Origin: CAXBCP01 sp963977005
GTDB taxonomy: Bacteria > Pseudomonadota > Alphaproteobacteria > MPNO01 > UBA830
Assembly (NCBI GenBank): GCA_963977005.1
Contig: CAXBMQ010000023.1
Location: forward strand, 1 to 64,000
Direction of reading: 5' to 3'
Length of the DNA stretch: 64,000 nucleotides
Position 1 is the first letter of the stretch; every line of letters begins with the position of its first letter. The notes under the pieces were generated by a model. That model saw only the letters and a program-made list of their open reading frames with translations, did not search any database and had not been told where the DNA came from. Below, one piece after another: positions 26,694 through 36,180 of the stretch. Position numbers and translations under genes: made by a program.

Positions 26694-27887
26694 ATGTCCC
26701 GCCAACCGGACCTGCATAATGCCTTTGTCGAACAGGCGGAAATCGAGGGCGTGCCCGGCGGGCCGCTCTCGGGCCTGACCTTTGCGGTAAAGGACAATAT
26801 TGCCGTCAGGGATCGGATGTTTACGGCGGGTCACCCGCTGTTTGCCGACCGCCGCGCGTCGGACTCCGCGCCGGCCGTAGCGGCCCTGCTGGCCGCCGGG
26901 GCCGATTTTATCGGTATGGCGCAAACCGATGCGGGCGGGTTCGGTGCGTCGACACCGCAGACAAAAAACCCGGCCGCCCCCGGTCTTGTCGTCGGCGGGT
27001 CGTCAGGCGGGTCGGCCGCAGCGGTCGCTGCCGGTCACTGCGATTTCGCCGTCGGCACGGATACGGGTGGCAGTGTGCGCATTCCCGCCGCCTGTACCGG
27101 CCTCTACGGGTTCAAACCGAGCTATGGCCGCGTGTCGAATGACGGGGTGTTTCCGCTGACCCCGCAGATCGACCATGTCGGCATTATCGCCGCGGATCTG
27201 GATGTGCTGGCGCATGCCGGCACGGTTCTGATCGGCAGCGAGAAACAAGCCGGCGTCCTGCCGGGGAAAATCCGGATTGCCGTCGAGATCGACCGGGCAG
27301 ACCTGTTCGATCCCGCGATCTCTGCCGAGCTCGACGAGGTCGCCGCGACGCTTGCCGCGGCGGGGCATGACGTCGAACGGCTGGCCGTTCCGGGCCGCGA
27401 GCAGATCGCCGATGCGCATGGTGTGATCGTCCTGTCGGAAGCCGCGGCGATCTATGCGGACCTGACCGAAGACCAGCGCAGCAATCTGGGCAAAGCCGCG
27501 GCAAGTGCCCTGCGCCATGCGGAGAATCTGCAGGCCGAGGAAATTACAGCGGCCTGGGAATGGGCGCGCGCAGCGGATGGACGGCTTCAGAAAATATTCG
27601 ATAACCGCGATGTCCTGATCTCGCCGACCCTCCCGATAGCGCCGCCGCCGGTCGATGCCCGCCGGATTGCCCTGGGCGGTGCGGACCGCCCCGTCGTGGT
27701 TGCGATGACCCTGCTGACCTGTCTTGCCAACCTGACCGGCAACCCGGTCGTCGGCCTGCCCAATCCGTTATCGTCGGCCCTGCCGAAAACCGGTTTGCAG
27801 CTTCTCGGTGCCCTGCAGGGCGACGAGGACCTGTTCGGGATCGCCGCGCGGGTCGAAGCGGACCTCGCCGGGGAAATGCCGTCATGA
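26694..27887 (+). CDS. Amidase-signature family amidase
   Basis: A 397-residue amidase with the Ser-cisSer-Lys triad in place: Lys33 in FAVKDNI, Ser103 in VGGSSGGSAAAVAAG and Ser127 in GTDTGGSVRIPAA. It would hydrolyse a carboxamide or a ring-opening amide to acid and ammonia. It is slightly short for the family (usually about 450). It follows the SDR by eight bases and overlaps the MarR gene by ATGA. Confidence 0.9.
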   Translation: MSRQPDLHNAFVEQAEIEGVPGGPLSGLTFAVKDNIAVRDRMFTAGHPLFADRRASDSAPAVAALLAAGADFIGMAQTDAGGFGASTPQTKNPAAPGLVVGGSSGGSAAAVAAGHCDFAVGTDTGGSVRIPAACTGLYGFKPSYGRVSNDGVFPLTPQIDHVGIIAADLDVLAHAGTVLIGSEKQAGVLPGKIRIAVEIDRADLFDPAISAELDEVAATLAAAGHDVERLAVPGREQIADAHGVIVLSEAAAIYADLTEDQRSNLGKAAASALRHAENLQAEEITAAWEWARAADGRLQKIFDNRDVLISPTLPIAPPPVDARRIALGGADRPVVVAMTLLTCLANLTGNPVVGLPNPLSSALPKTGLQLLGALQGDEDLFGIAARVEADLAGEMPS

Positions 27888-28330
27888 CAGCCGATCCGTC
27901 GGATATCGTCGCGCTGGACGACTACGCGCTGGACGAGCAGATCGGGTTCCGGCTGCGTCTCGCGCTGCAGCGGCACACGGCCATCTTTTTCGCGCATATG
28001 GACCTCGGACTGACCCAGACACAGTTCGCGGTCCTCGCGCGGCTCTGGGAATCGGGGGAATGTTCGCAGAACGAGCTGGGACGTTCGGCCGCCATCGATT
28101 CCGCGACCATATGGGGCGTCGTGCAGCGACTTCAGGCCGCCGGGCTGGTCGCGACGAAGCCTCACCCGTCAGACAAACGCCGCCGCATGGTCAGCCTGAC
28201 GACGCTGGGACGCACCACGATGGAGACGGCAATCGCCAAGGCGCAGCGCTCCAACGAGGAAACGCTGGCGCCACTGACGGCAGCGGAACGCAAATCGCTG
28301 ATCGCCCTGTTGAGCAAGTTAAGCGACTGA
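27884..28330 (+). CDS. MarR-family transcriptional regulator
   Basis: A 148-residue winged-helix protein: LTQTQFAVLARLWESGECSQNELGRSAAIDSATIWGVVQRLQAAGLVATKPHPSDKRRRMVSLTTLG covers the recognition helix and beta wing with the conserved DKRRR. Position inside the catabolic operon suggests it controls this operon in response to a substrate or intermediate. Confidence 0.9.
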   Translation: MTADPSDIVALDDYALDEQIGFRLRLALQRHTAIFFAHMDLGLTQTQFAVLARLWESGECSQNELGRSAAIDSATIWGVVQRLQAAGLVATKPHPSDKRRRMVSLTTLGRTTMETAIAKAQRSNEETLAPLTAAERKSLIALLSKLSD

Positions 28331-28346
28331 GGATAGGGACCCGACC

Positions 28347-29216
28347 ATGAAGCCGCCCAAATTCGACTATTTCGCCCCGGACAGCATCGACGGCGCACTG
28401 GCGCTGATGGCCGAACATGGCGAGGACGCAAGGTTTCTGGCCGGCGGACAAAGCCTGGTCCCGATGATGAATTTCCGGGTCGCAGCCCCCTCGGCACTGA
28501 TCGACCTGAACGGGATCGCCGACCTGCGGGGTATCCGCGTCGATGAACAGGGCCGCCTGCATATCGGCGCGCTGACCCGCACACGGCAAATCGAGATGGA
28601 CGAAACGATCGGCCGGGTCAATCCGCTGCTGCACGCCGCCACCCCGCATATCGCCCATATCCAGATCCGCAACCGCGGCACCATCGGCGGCAGTCTGGCC
28701 CACGCCGATCCGGCCGCCGAATTGCCCGGCATCGTTCTGGCATGCGGTGCGGAGATACACATGATCGGGCCGGGCGGCGCGCGGTCGGTTGCCGCCGGCG
28801 ACTTTTTCGAAGCTATCTTTTCGACCGCATTGCAGGACGGTGAAATGATTACCGGGATCGTCTTCCCGCCCTGGCCGCCGGCGCGGCGCTGGGCGTTCGA
28901 GGAGATTTCCCGCCGCGAAGGCGACTTCGCGATGATCGGTATCGCCGCATGGTTCGACCTCGACGATGCCGACAGGATTTCAGCTGCCGGCCTTGCCGCC
29001 ATCGGCGCCGGCGACACGCCGCTGCGGCTGCCTTCCGGCGAACAGGTTCTTGTCGGACAGGCGCCGGGTGACGATATTTTTGCCGAAGCGGCACGTGCCG
29101 CAATTAGCGACCTTCAACCCGGCAGCGACATACATGCCTCCGCAGACTATCGGCGCGAGGTCGGCGGCGTGCTGGTCGAACGTACGCTGAAAACCGCGTG
29201 GGAGAGAGCATCATGA
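28347..29216 (+). CDS. FAD-binding subunit of a molybdenum hydroxylase (CoxM type)
   Basis: A 289-residue subunit that passes electrons to the acceptor. FAD-binding motifs are LAGGQSLVPMMNFR near residue 30 and NRGTIGGSLAHADPAAELPG near residue 110. The C-terminal CO-dehydrogenase flavoprotein domain ends DYRREVGGVLVERTL. Its TGA overlaps the ATG of the iron-sulfur subunit, and CoxS- and CoxL-type genes follow in standard order. Confidence 0.92.
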   Translation: MKPPKFDYFAPDSIDGALALMAEHGEDARFLAGGQSLVPMMNFRVAAPSALIDLNGIADLRGIRVDEQGRLHIGALTRTRQIEMDETIGRVNPLLHAATPHIAHIQIRNRGTIGGSLAHADPAAELPGIVLACGAEIHMIGPGGARSVAAGDFFEAIFSTALQDGEMITGIVFPPWPPARRWAFEEISRREGDFAMIGIAAWFDLDDADRISAAGLAAIGAGDTPLRLPSGEQVLVGQAPGDDIFAEAARAAISDLQPGSDIHASADYRREVGGVLVERTLKTAWERAS

Positions 29217-29698
29217 CGGCGGACCATCGTCTTACCCTCAACGTCAACGGCACGGCGTATGATTGCGAGGTCGAATCCCGTATGACGCTGGCCGACTGCC
29301 TGCGGGAAAAACTCGACCTGACGGGTACACATCTCGGCTGCGAACACGGCGTCTGCGGCGCCTGCACGGTCATCATCGATGGCGCTGCAGTGCGATCCTG
29401 CCTGATGTTCGCGGTGCAGGCCCAGGGCGTGAAAATAACCACCGTCGAAGGCCTGTCCGACGGCGACACGCTGTCCGACCTGCAACAGGCGTTCCACGAT
29501 AATTTTGCCCTGCAATGCGGTTTCTGCACGCCCGGTTTCCTGACGACGGCGGAAGCGTATCTGGCCGAAAACCCGTCCCCGACACGCGCCCAGGTCCAGA
29601 GTGCGATTTCCGGAAATATCTGCCGGTGCACCGGGTATGTTCCGATCATCGACGCCATTCTCGACACGGCAAAGCAGCGGCAGGAGGGCGGCAAATGA
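29213..29698 (+). CDS. 2Fe-2S subunit of a molybdenum hydroxylase (CoxS type)
   Basis: A 161-residue small subunit with two clusters. The N-terminal plant-type ferredoxin site is GTHLGCEHGVCGACTVIIDG with a further Cys in VRSCLMF; the C-terminal four-helix site is CGFCTPGF and ICRCTGYVPI. ATG 29213 overlaps the stop of the FAD subunit, which settles the start. It ends with ATGA overlap into the large subunit. Confidence 0.94.
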   Translation: MTADHRLTLNVNGTAYDCEVESRMTLADCLREKLDLTGTHLGCEHGVCGACTVIIDGAAVRSCLMFAVQAQGVKITTVEGLSDGDTLSDLQQAFHDNFALQCGFCTPGFLTTAEAYLAENPSPTRAQVQSAISGNICRCTGYVPIIDAILDTAKQRQEGGK

Positions 29699-32007
29699 CG
29701 ACCTCGCCACCCTATATCGGGTCATCCGTCAAACGTCTTGAGGACCAGCGGCTTCTGACCGGCACCGGCCGCTATATCGACGACGTCAAACTGCCGGACA
29801 TGGCGGTCATGGCAATATACCGCAGCCCCTATGCCCATGCCCGTATCAACGGTATCGACCTCTCGGCGGCAAGGGCCGTGCCGGGCGTAATCGACGCGTT
29901 TTGTGCCGCCGATATCGACATGGACCTGCCGGCGATCCCGCTGCGGCTTGCGCCGTTCGAGGGGTTCGAGCGCTTCCTGCAGCGGCCCATCGCCCGGGAC
30001 AAGGTGCGCTTTGTCGGCGAACCGGTCGCGGTTGTCATCGCCTCGGATCGCTATATCGCCGAGGACGCACTGGACCTGATTGAGGTCGATTTCGATCCGC
30101 TCCCGGCGGTGACATCTGTCGACCAGGCGGCATCGGGCGAGACCCTGATCCACGAGGACGCCGGCGAAAACATGGGTACCCGCTATACCGTCGGGCGCGG
30201 CGATGCAGACGATGCCTTCGCGGGTGCCGCGTATACCCGGCGCGAACGGTTTACGACCAACCGTCACGGCGCCGTGCCGATGGAAACCCGGGGCCTGATC
30301 GCCGAGTTCTACCCGGATAAACCGCTTCTGCGCCTGCATGGCGCCACCAAGGTCAATTTCTTCAATCGTCGCCACCTTGCCGCGGCATTCGACCTTCCCG
30401 AGGACGCGGTCGAACTGATGGAAACCGATGTGGGCGGCGGGTTCGGCGCCCGGGGCGAGCTGTATCCCGAGGACTACCTGGTCCCCATCGCCAGCCGCCG
30501 CGTCCGCCGTCCGGTCAAATGGATCGAGGACCGCCGCGAGAACCTGACGGCGACGAACCATTCGCGCGATATAGTCTGCGACCTCGAAATAGCAGCGACG
30601 GCGGATGGACGAATTCTCGGCATGCGCGCCACGGTACAGGGCGACATGGGCGCCTATATCCGCACGAATGGCGGCGTCGTGGCATCGAAAGCGGGCCAGT
30701 TCCTGCCCGGTCCGTACCGCGTACCGTCTTTTTCCTGCGACGTGCAGTTTCTGATCACCAACAAGACCCCCGTGGGCACGTTTCGCGGGCCGGGGCGGTT
30801 CGAAGCGAATTTCTGCCGCGAACGGCTACTCGACATGATGGCCGCGGATCTGGATATCGATCCCGCGGAACTCCGCCTGCGCAATCTGATGCAGCCGGCC
30901 GACCTGCCGTTCCGTATCGGCGAACTGGTGCCGGGCGATGTGAACGCGACGTTCGACCGGGGGAATTATCCATCGGCCTTGAACCGGCTTCTGGACGAGG
31001 TCGGATATGCCGGCTGGAAAGACCGGCAGGGCGAGATCGTTGACGGTCGTGCATACGGGCTCGGCATCGCCTGCTTTATCGAGAGCAGTGCCGCGGGCCC
31101 GCCTGAAACCGCCCGCATCGCGGTTTCACCGGACGGGTCGATCGAGATTCGCACCGGCGCGTCGTCGGTCGGTCAGGGCACAGAGACCGGCCTCGCGCAG
31201 ATCTGTGCGGACTATCTTGAGACCGGTATCGAGCGTATCGCGGTCCTGCACGGCAGCACCACGCTGGTACCGACCGGCGGGGGTACGTTCCACAGCCGCA
31301 ATACCGTAATGGCCGGCAATGCCGTCAGGATGGCCGCTGAGACGCTTCGGGCGCGCTGCATCGAACTGGCGGCGCTGCGCTGGAATACGGAAGCCTCCGG
31401 GCTCGACTACCGGAACGGCGCCGTGCATCGAGGCGACGACCCGACGGTGTCGCTGTCGCTGGCAGACCTTGCCGTCTTTGCCCGGTCGCGGGGGACGGAA
31501 GAAACACTTGCCGCCGATGCCGCGTTCGATAACGAGGGAAAGCTGTCCTATTCCTATGGCGCGCATGCCGCGCTGGTCGCCGTCGATGTCGCCACCGGCG
31601 TTGTCGAGGTGGAAAAATATGTCCTGACAGAGGAAATTGGCCGGGCGCTGAACCCGGCAATGGTGCAGGGTCAGGCGGTCGGCGGGCTTGTGCAGGGTCT
31701 GGGCGGCACGTTTCTCGACCATATGGTCTATGACGAAGACGGCCAGTTGCTGACCGGCAGCTTTGCCGATTACCTGCTGCCGACCAGCACGGACCTGCCC
31801 GATATCACCGCCATCGCGCTGGAGGAATCGCCGTCCGAGTTTAACCCGATGGGGTTCAAGGGCGCCGGCGAAGGCGGCATCGTCGCCGTCGCCGCAGCGG
31901 TCGGTAACGCCGTCGTACATGCGCTGAACGCCCACGGCGTCCAGATCAACGACCTGCCCATCACGCCGGACCGGCTGCGGGCGGCGCTCCGTGCCACTGG
32001 CGCCTGA
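29695..32007 (+). CDS. Molybdenum hydroxylase large subunit (CoxL type)
   Basis: A 770-residue Mo-cofactor subunit. It begins IGSSVKRLEDQRLLTGTGRYIDDVKLPD, with METDVGGGFGARGELYPEDY, VGTFRGPGRFEANFCRERLLDMMA and the catalytic Glu in FKGAGEGGIVAVAAAVGNAV. The active-site loop TFRGPG lacks the Cys of true CO dehydrogenases, so it is probably an aromatic or N-heterocycle hydroxylase. With the two preceding subunits it forms a complete enzyme; the amidase and amidohydrolase beside it fit ring hydroxylation then hydrolysis. Confidence 0.92.
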   Translation: MTTSPPYIGSSVKRLEDQRLLTGTGRYIDDVKLPDMAVMAIYRSPYAHARINGIDLSAARAVPGVIDAFCAADIDMDLPAIPLRLAPFEGFERFLQRPIARDKVRFVGEPVAVVIASDRYIAEDALDLIEVDFDPLPAVTSVDQAASGETLIHEDAGENMGTRYTVGRGDADDAFAGAAYTRRERFTTNRHGAVPMETRGLIAEFYPDKPLLRLHGATKVNFFNRRHLAAAFDLPEDAVELMETDVGGGFGARGELYPEDYLVPIASRRVRRPVKWIEDRRENLTATNHSRDIVCDLEIAATADGRILGMRATVQGDMGAYIRTNGGVVASKAGQFLPGPYRVPSFSCDVQFLITNKTPVGTFRGPGRFEANFCRERLLDMMAADLDIDPAELRLRNLMQPADLPFRIGELVPGDVNATFDRGNYPSALNRLLDEVGYAGWKDRQGEIVDGRAYGLGIACFIESSAAGPPETARIAVSPDGSIEIRTGASSVGQGTETGLAQICADYLETGIERIAVLHGSTTLVPTGGGTFHSRNTVMAGNAVRMAAETLRARCIELAALRWNTEASGLDYRNGAVHRGDDPTVSLSLADLAVFARSRGTEETLAADAAFDNEGKLSYSYGAHAALVAVDVATGVVEVEKYVLTEEIGRALNPAMVQGQAVGGLVQGLGGTFLDHMVYDEDGQLLTGSFADYLLPTSTDLPDITAIALEESPSEFNPMGFKGAGEGGIVAVAAAVGNAVVHALNAHGVQINDLPITPDRLRAALRATGA

Positions 32008-32023
32008 GAAAAGGAAAATCCCG

Positions 32024-33019
32024 ATGACCGTTATCGATGTTCATGCCCATTTTGTGCCGCCGGATGTCGTCGAGACGCTGGCCGACCGCGGTCGCGATTT
32101 CGGCATCGACCTGGTCGAGACACAACCCGGCTGCCATTGCTGCCGCTTCGAATCCGGTATGCAGATTCGACCTTTCTTCGACACGTTGATGAATACCGGC
32201 CACCGGCTGGGACAGATGGACGATCAGGGCGTCGACCGCGAAGTGCTGAGCATCTGGACGGATATTTTCGGATACGACCTGCCTGCCGCCAAGGGCGCGT
32301 TGTGGCACACAGCCCTGAACGACAGCCTGATGCGCCTGTGCGATTCCCATGCGGAACGGTTTTCCTGGCTGACGTCGGGCGCGCTGCAGGACGCCCCGCT
32401 GGCCGCCCGGGAGCTTGAACGCGGGATGAATGCCGGCGCGGTCGGCGCCATCGTGGCATCGCATATCGACGGAAAAAATCTCGGCGAATGCGCGCTCGAC
32501 GAATACTGGGCGGCCTGTGTCGAACTTCGCGCGCCGGTGTTTATTCATCCGGCACAGCCGGTTGCCCCCGCCCGGGCCGAACGGTTCGCGCTCAACCAGA
32601 TCGTCGCCTATACCAACGACACGACCCTGACGGTGGGCTCTCTGATTTCAGCCGGCGTGATGGACCGGTTCCCCGGGCTCGAATTTATCCTGTCGCATGG
32701 CGGTGGATCGGTGCCGTTCCTGATCGGCAGGTTCGACCGGATGCACCGCGCCGCCAACCCGAAGGCGACCGGAAACGTGGCACAACAGGCGCCCTCCAGC
32801 TACCTGACGCGGTTCCATTACGACACCATCCTGCATCACGGACCCGCGCTGAACTATTTGCGCGACCTCGTCGGCATCGACCGCATACTGCTCGGCACCG
32901 ACCTGCCCTTCCCGCCGGGAGACCCCGACCCGCTGAATTCGTTACGCGACGCGGGGTTCGATGCGGCGGACATCGAACGGATTGTCGACACGAACCCGAA
33001 CGCTTTGTTCAGTTTCTAG
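32024..33019 (+). CDS. Amidohydrolase family 2 protein (ACMSD-like)
   Basis: A 331-residue metal-dependent TIM-barrel protein. VIDVHAHFVPPDVVE carries the HxH metal motif, VFIHPAQP and LSHGGGSVPFLIGRFDRM follow, and LLGTDLPFPPGD gives the conserved Asp. ACMSD-type decarboxylases share this pattern. AAGGA precedes ATG 32024. It closes the hydroxylase operon; its TAG shares CTAG with the stop of the convergent RND gene. Confidence 0.88.
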   Translation: MTVIDVHAHFVPPDVVETLADRGRDFGIDLVETQPGCHCCRFESGMQIRPFFDTLMNTGHRLGQMDDQGVDREVLSIWTDIFGYDLPAAKGALWHTALNDSLMRLCDSHAERFSWLTSGALQDAPLAARELERGMNAGAVGAIVASHIDGKNLGECALDEYWAACVELRAPVFIHPAQPVAPARAERFALNQIVAYTNDTTLTVGSLISAGVMDRFPGLEFILSHGGGSVPFLIGRFDRMHRAANPKATGNVAQQAPSSYLTRFHYDTILHHGPALNYLRDLVGIDRILLGTDLPFPPGDPDPLNSLRDAGFDAADIERIVDTNPNALFSF

Positions 33020-36000
33020 GTGTTTGCGGCGCCGTTCTTCCGCGCCAGCCCACGACAGACAACGTAGAACAGCGGTGTGAACAGCAACCCGAAGAACGTC
33101 ACACCGATGGTACCGGCAAAAACCGCGGTGCCCATCGCCTGCCGCATCTCGGCGCCCGCACCGGTCGCAATCACCAGCGGCACGACGCCCAGAATAAACG
33201 ACATCGACGTCATCATGATCGGGCGCAGCCGCAACCGGGTTGCCTGCAACACCGCTTCGAACCGGTCGGCGCCTTCCTGTTCCGCCCGTCGCGCGAATTC
33301 GACGATCAGGATCGCGTTCTTGGCGGCAATTGCGATCAGAACGACAAGTCCGATCTGGACAAGAATATTGTTATCCATGCCCCGCAGATTGACGCCAAGG
33401 ATCGCCGTCAGCAGACACATCGGCACGATCAGAATGACCGCCAGCGGCAGTAACCAGCTTTCATAGAGCGCCGCCAGCACGAGAAACACGAAGATAACGG
33501 CGAGCGCGAAGACCAGGATCGCGGTATTCCCGGCAAGCTTTTCCTGCAACGCCAGCTCGGTCCATTCGATCGAGAATCCCTCCGGCAGGGTCTTTTCCGC
33601 GAGCGCCTCCATCGCCGCAAGCGCCTCGCTGTTCGACACGCCGGGGGCGGCCGCACCGAACATTTCGGCGGCGTCGAACAGGTTATATCTGGGCAGGCGG
33701 TGCGGCCCCGTTCTTCGTTCGAGCCTGGCGACCGTCCCCAGCGGGATCATGGCGCCCGTCGTGGACCGCGCCCGTAGCTCGAGTATATCGCTCGGCTCAT
33801 CGCGGAATTCCTCATCCGCCTGGGCCGTTACACGATAAGTGCGGCCGAGGAAGTTGAAATCGTTGACGTAGGCGGAGCCCAGATAAATCTCCAGCGTCTC
33901 CAGCAGCCGGTCCGCCGGTACGCTCAGCATCTCCGCCTTCACACGATCTATATCGGCATAAATCTTCGGCGTCCGCGTATTGAACAGGGTGAAGACCTGA
34001 CTGAGGCCAGGTGTGCGGTTCGCCGCACCGGCCAGCTGTTGCGTCGCCGCTTCGAGCGCCGCGACACCGCGGGCCCGGCGGTCCTGGACATAGAGCTTCC
34101 AGCCGCCGGCATTGCCGATACCGCTGACCGAGGGCGGGGCGATAACGAAGATCGACGCTTCCTTGATCGATTGCAATGCGCCGAACGCGCGGCCGAGAAT
34201 ATTGAACGCATAATCGGTCGGCGCGGTCCGTTTGTCGAAGGGCTTCATCGTAAAGAATACAGCGCCTGAATTCGGCGCATTCGTAAATGTCGCGCCATCC
34301 AGCCCCGTGAAACCGACCGTGTGATCGACCCCCTCGACGTTGAGCAGGATATCCGACGCCTTGCGGATTGCCGCATCGGTGCGCGCCAGCGACGATCCCG
34401 GCGGCAGCTGCACGACGGCTATCAGGTAGCCACGGTCCAGCTGGGGGATAAATCCCTGCGGCGTCGACTGGAAGCGCTCGACGGCGACCCCGATCAGTGC
34501 GGCATAGGCGACCAGCATAATAATCGGCAGCCGGATCACGCGCCGCGTCATCGTGGCATAACCGCCGGAAATCTTCAGAAAGCCGGCGTTAAAGGCATCG
34601 CCGAACTTCCGCAGGGGCCAGAGCACATAACCGAACACACCCCTGGCATCCGCATTCTTGCCGGGCACCCTTAGATACAGAGCACACATCGCCGGCGACA
34701 GGGTCAGAGACACGATCGTGGAGATTACCGTCGCCGTTGCGATCGTCACTGCGAACTGGGCATAAAACTGACCCGAGATGCCTGCAATAAACGCGGTTGG
34801 AATAAACACGGCAAGCAGCACGCCGGTCGTCGCGATCAACGCGCCGCCCACTTCGTCCATGGTTTTGTGAGCCGCTTCGCGGGCGGTCAGGCCCTCTCTC
34901 AGAAATCGTTCGACGTTTTCGACGACAACGATGGCGTCGTCAACGACGATGCCGATGGCGAGCACCAGCCCAAGCAGCGACAAGTTGTTAAGGGAATACC
35001 CAAGCCCCGCGAGAACGGCGAACGTCCCGATCAGCGAGACCGGGATGGCAAGGATCGGGATGATTGAAGACCGCAAATTCTGCAGAAACAGAATGACGAC
35101 CAGAATCACCAGGATCGCCGCTTCGATAATCGTCTCATAGACCGCGTCGACCGATTCCGCGATGAACTCGGTCGGATTGTAAACAACCGTATATTCAAGA
35201 CCATCGGGGAACTTTTCCGATAGCTCCTCGATTTTTGTCAGTAGCCCCTCGGCAGTAGACAGAGCGTTGGAACCGGGGCGCTGGAACACCCCGATCGGCA
35301 AGGCCGAGTCCTTGTCCAGATACCCGATGTTGAGAATTTCCTGCGCCGCAAGTTCGACACGCGCGATATCGCGCACACGCACCGTGCTGCCGCCATCTCC
35401 GCGTTTCACCACGATATTGCCGAATTCTTCGGGACGCAGCAGCCGACCCTGCGTTTCGACGTTCAGTTCGTACGCGCCGGGATTTTTCGACGGCAACTGA
35501 TTCAGCGTGCCGGCGGCAACCTGAACATTGTTGGATCGTAACGCGGTTACGACCTCGCCTGCCGTCATCCGGAAGGCGGCAATTCGGTCGGGGTTGAGCC
35601 AGACCCGCATCGAGTATGCGCGTTCGCCAAAGATGGTCACCTGACCGACGCCGTCGAGACGGGCCAGTTCATCGACAATCTGCGACCGCGCGTAGTTGGA
35701 AATATACAGGTTATCCCGCGTCCCGTCGGGTGACAGGATATGGATCACCATCATCAGATCGGGCGATGATTTCTGCACGGTCACGCCTAATCGACGCACC
35801 GCCTCGGGCAGGCGCGGCTCGGCGATCGCAACCCGGTTCTGAACCAGCACCTGCGCATCGTCGAGATCGGTGCCGAGTTTGAAGGTTACCGTCAGGGTCA
35901 TCCGGCCGTCGCCGGTGTTTTCGGATTTCATGTAGAGCATGTCGCGAACGCCGTTGATCTGCTGTTCGATCGGCGTTGCGACGGTTTTGGCGACCGTTTC

Positions 36001-36168
36001 GGCGCTGGCGCCCGGATAGCTTGCCGTCACCTGGATCGTCGGCGGTGCAATATCGGGATACTGGGCGACCGGCAGCGACACATAGGAAATCGCGCCGATA
36101 ATAACGATGATAACCGACAGCACCGTCGCGAGGATCGGCCGGTCGATAAAGGTGTGAACGATGCGCAT
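33016..36168 (-). CDS. RND efflux permease, HAE1 (AcrB/MexB) family
   Basis: A 1050-residue inner-membrane proton-driven drug exporter. It begins FIDRPILATVLSVIIVIIGAISYVSLPVAQYP. TM4 contains the proton-relay GIVVDDAIVVVENVERFL and TM10 the Lys in IAIAAKNAILIVEFARRAEQEG; two large periplasmic loops and 12 membrane helices fit the family. It is 12 bases downstream of the adaptor gene. No outer-membrane TolC-like gene is present, so a shared one is probably used. Confidence 0.95.
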   Translation of the reverse strand: MRIVHTFIDRPILATVLSVIIVIIGAISYVSLPVAQYPDIAPPTIQVTASYPGASAETVAKTVATPIEQQINGVRDMLYMKSENTGDGRMTLTVTFKLGTDLDDAQVLVQNRVAIAEPRLPEAVRRLGVTVQKSSPDLMMVIHILSPDGTRDNLYISNYARSQIVDELARLDGVGQVTIFGERAYSMRVWLNPDRIAAFRMTAGEVVTALRSNNVQVAAGTLNQLPSKNPGAYELNVETQGRLLRPEEFGNIVVKRGDGGSTVRVRDIARVELAAQEILNIGYLDKDSALPIGVFQRPGSNALSTAEGLLTKIEELSEKFPDGLEYTVVYNPTEFIAESVDAVYETIIEAAILVILVVILFLQNLRSSIIPILAIPVSLIGTFAVLAGLGYSLNNLSLLGLVLAIGIVVDDAIVVVENVERFLREGLTAREAAHKTMDEVGGALIATTGVLLAVFIPTAFIAGISGQFYAQFAVTIATATVISTIVSLTLSPAMCALYLRVPGKNADARGVFGYVLWPLRKFGDAFNAGFLKISGGYATMTRRVIRLPIIMLVAYAALIGVAVERFQSTPQGFIPQLDRGYLIAVVQLPPGSSLARTDAAIRKASDILLNVEGVDHTVGFTGLDGATFTNAPNSGAVFFTMKPFDKRTAPTDYAFNILGRAFGALQSIKEASIFVIAPPSVSGIGNAGGWKLYVQDRRARGVAALEAATQQLAGAANRTPGLSQVFTLFNTRTPKIYADIDRVKAEMLSVPADRLLETLEIYLGSAYVNDFNFLGRTYRVTAQADEEFRDEPSDILELRARSTTGAMIPLGTVARLERRTGPHRLPRYNLFDAAEMFGAAAPGVSNSEALAAMEALAEKTLPEGFSIEWTELALQEKLAGNTAILVFALAVIFVFLVLAALYESWLLPLAVILIVPMCLLTAILGVNLRGMDNNILVQIGLVVLIAIAAKNAILIVEFARRAEQEGADRFEAVLQATRLRLRPIMMTSMSFILGVVPLVIATGAGAEMRQAMGTAVFAGTIGVTFFGLLFTPLFYVVCRGLARKNGAANT

Positions 36169-36180
36169 GGGACCGGGCTG

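Noticed and set aside
29695..32007. True carbon monoxide dehydrogenase
   Set aside because: The active-site loop reads TFRGPG without the Cys of form I CO dehydrogenase, so only a general hydroxylase call is supported.
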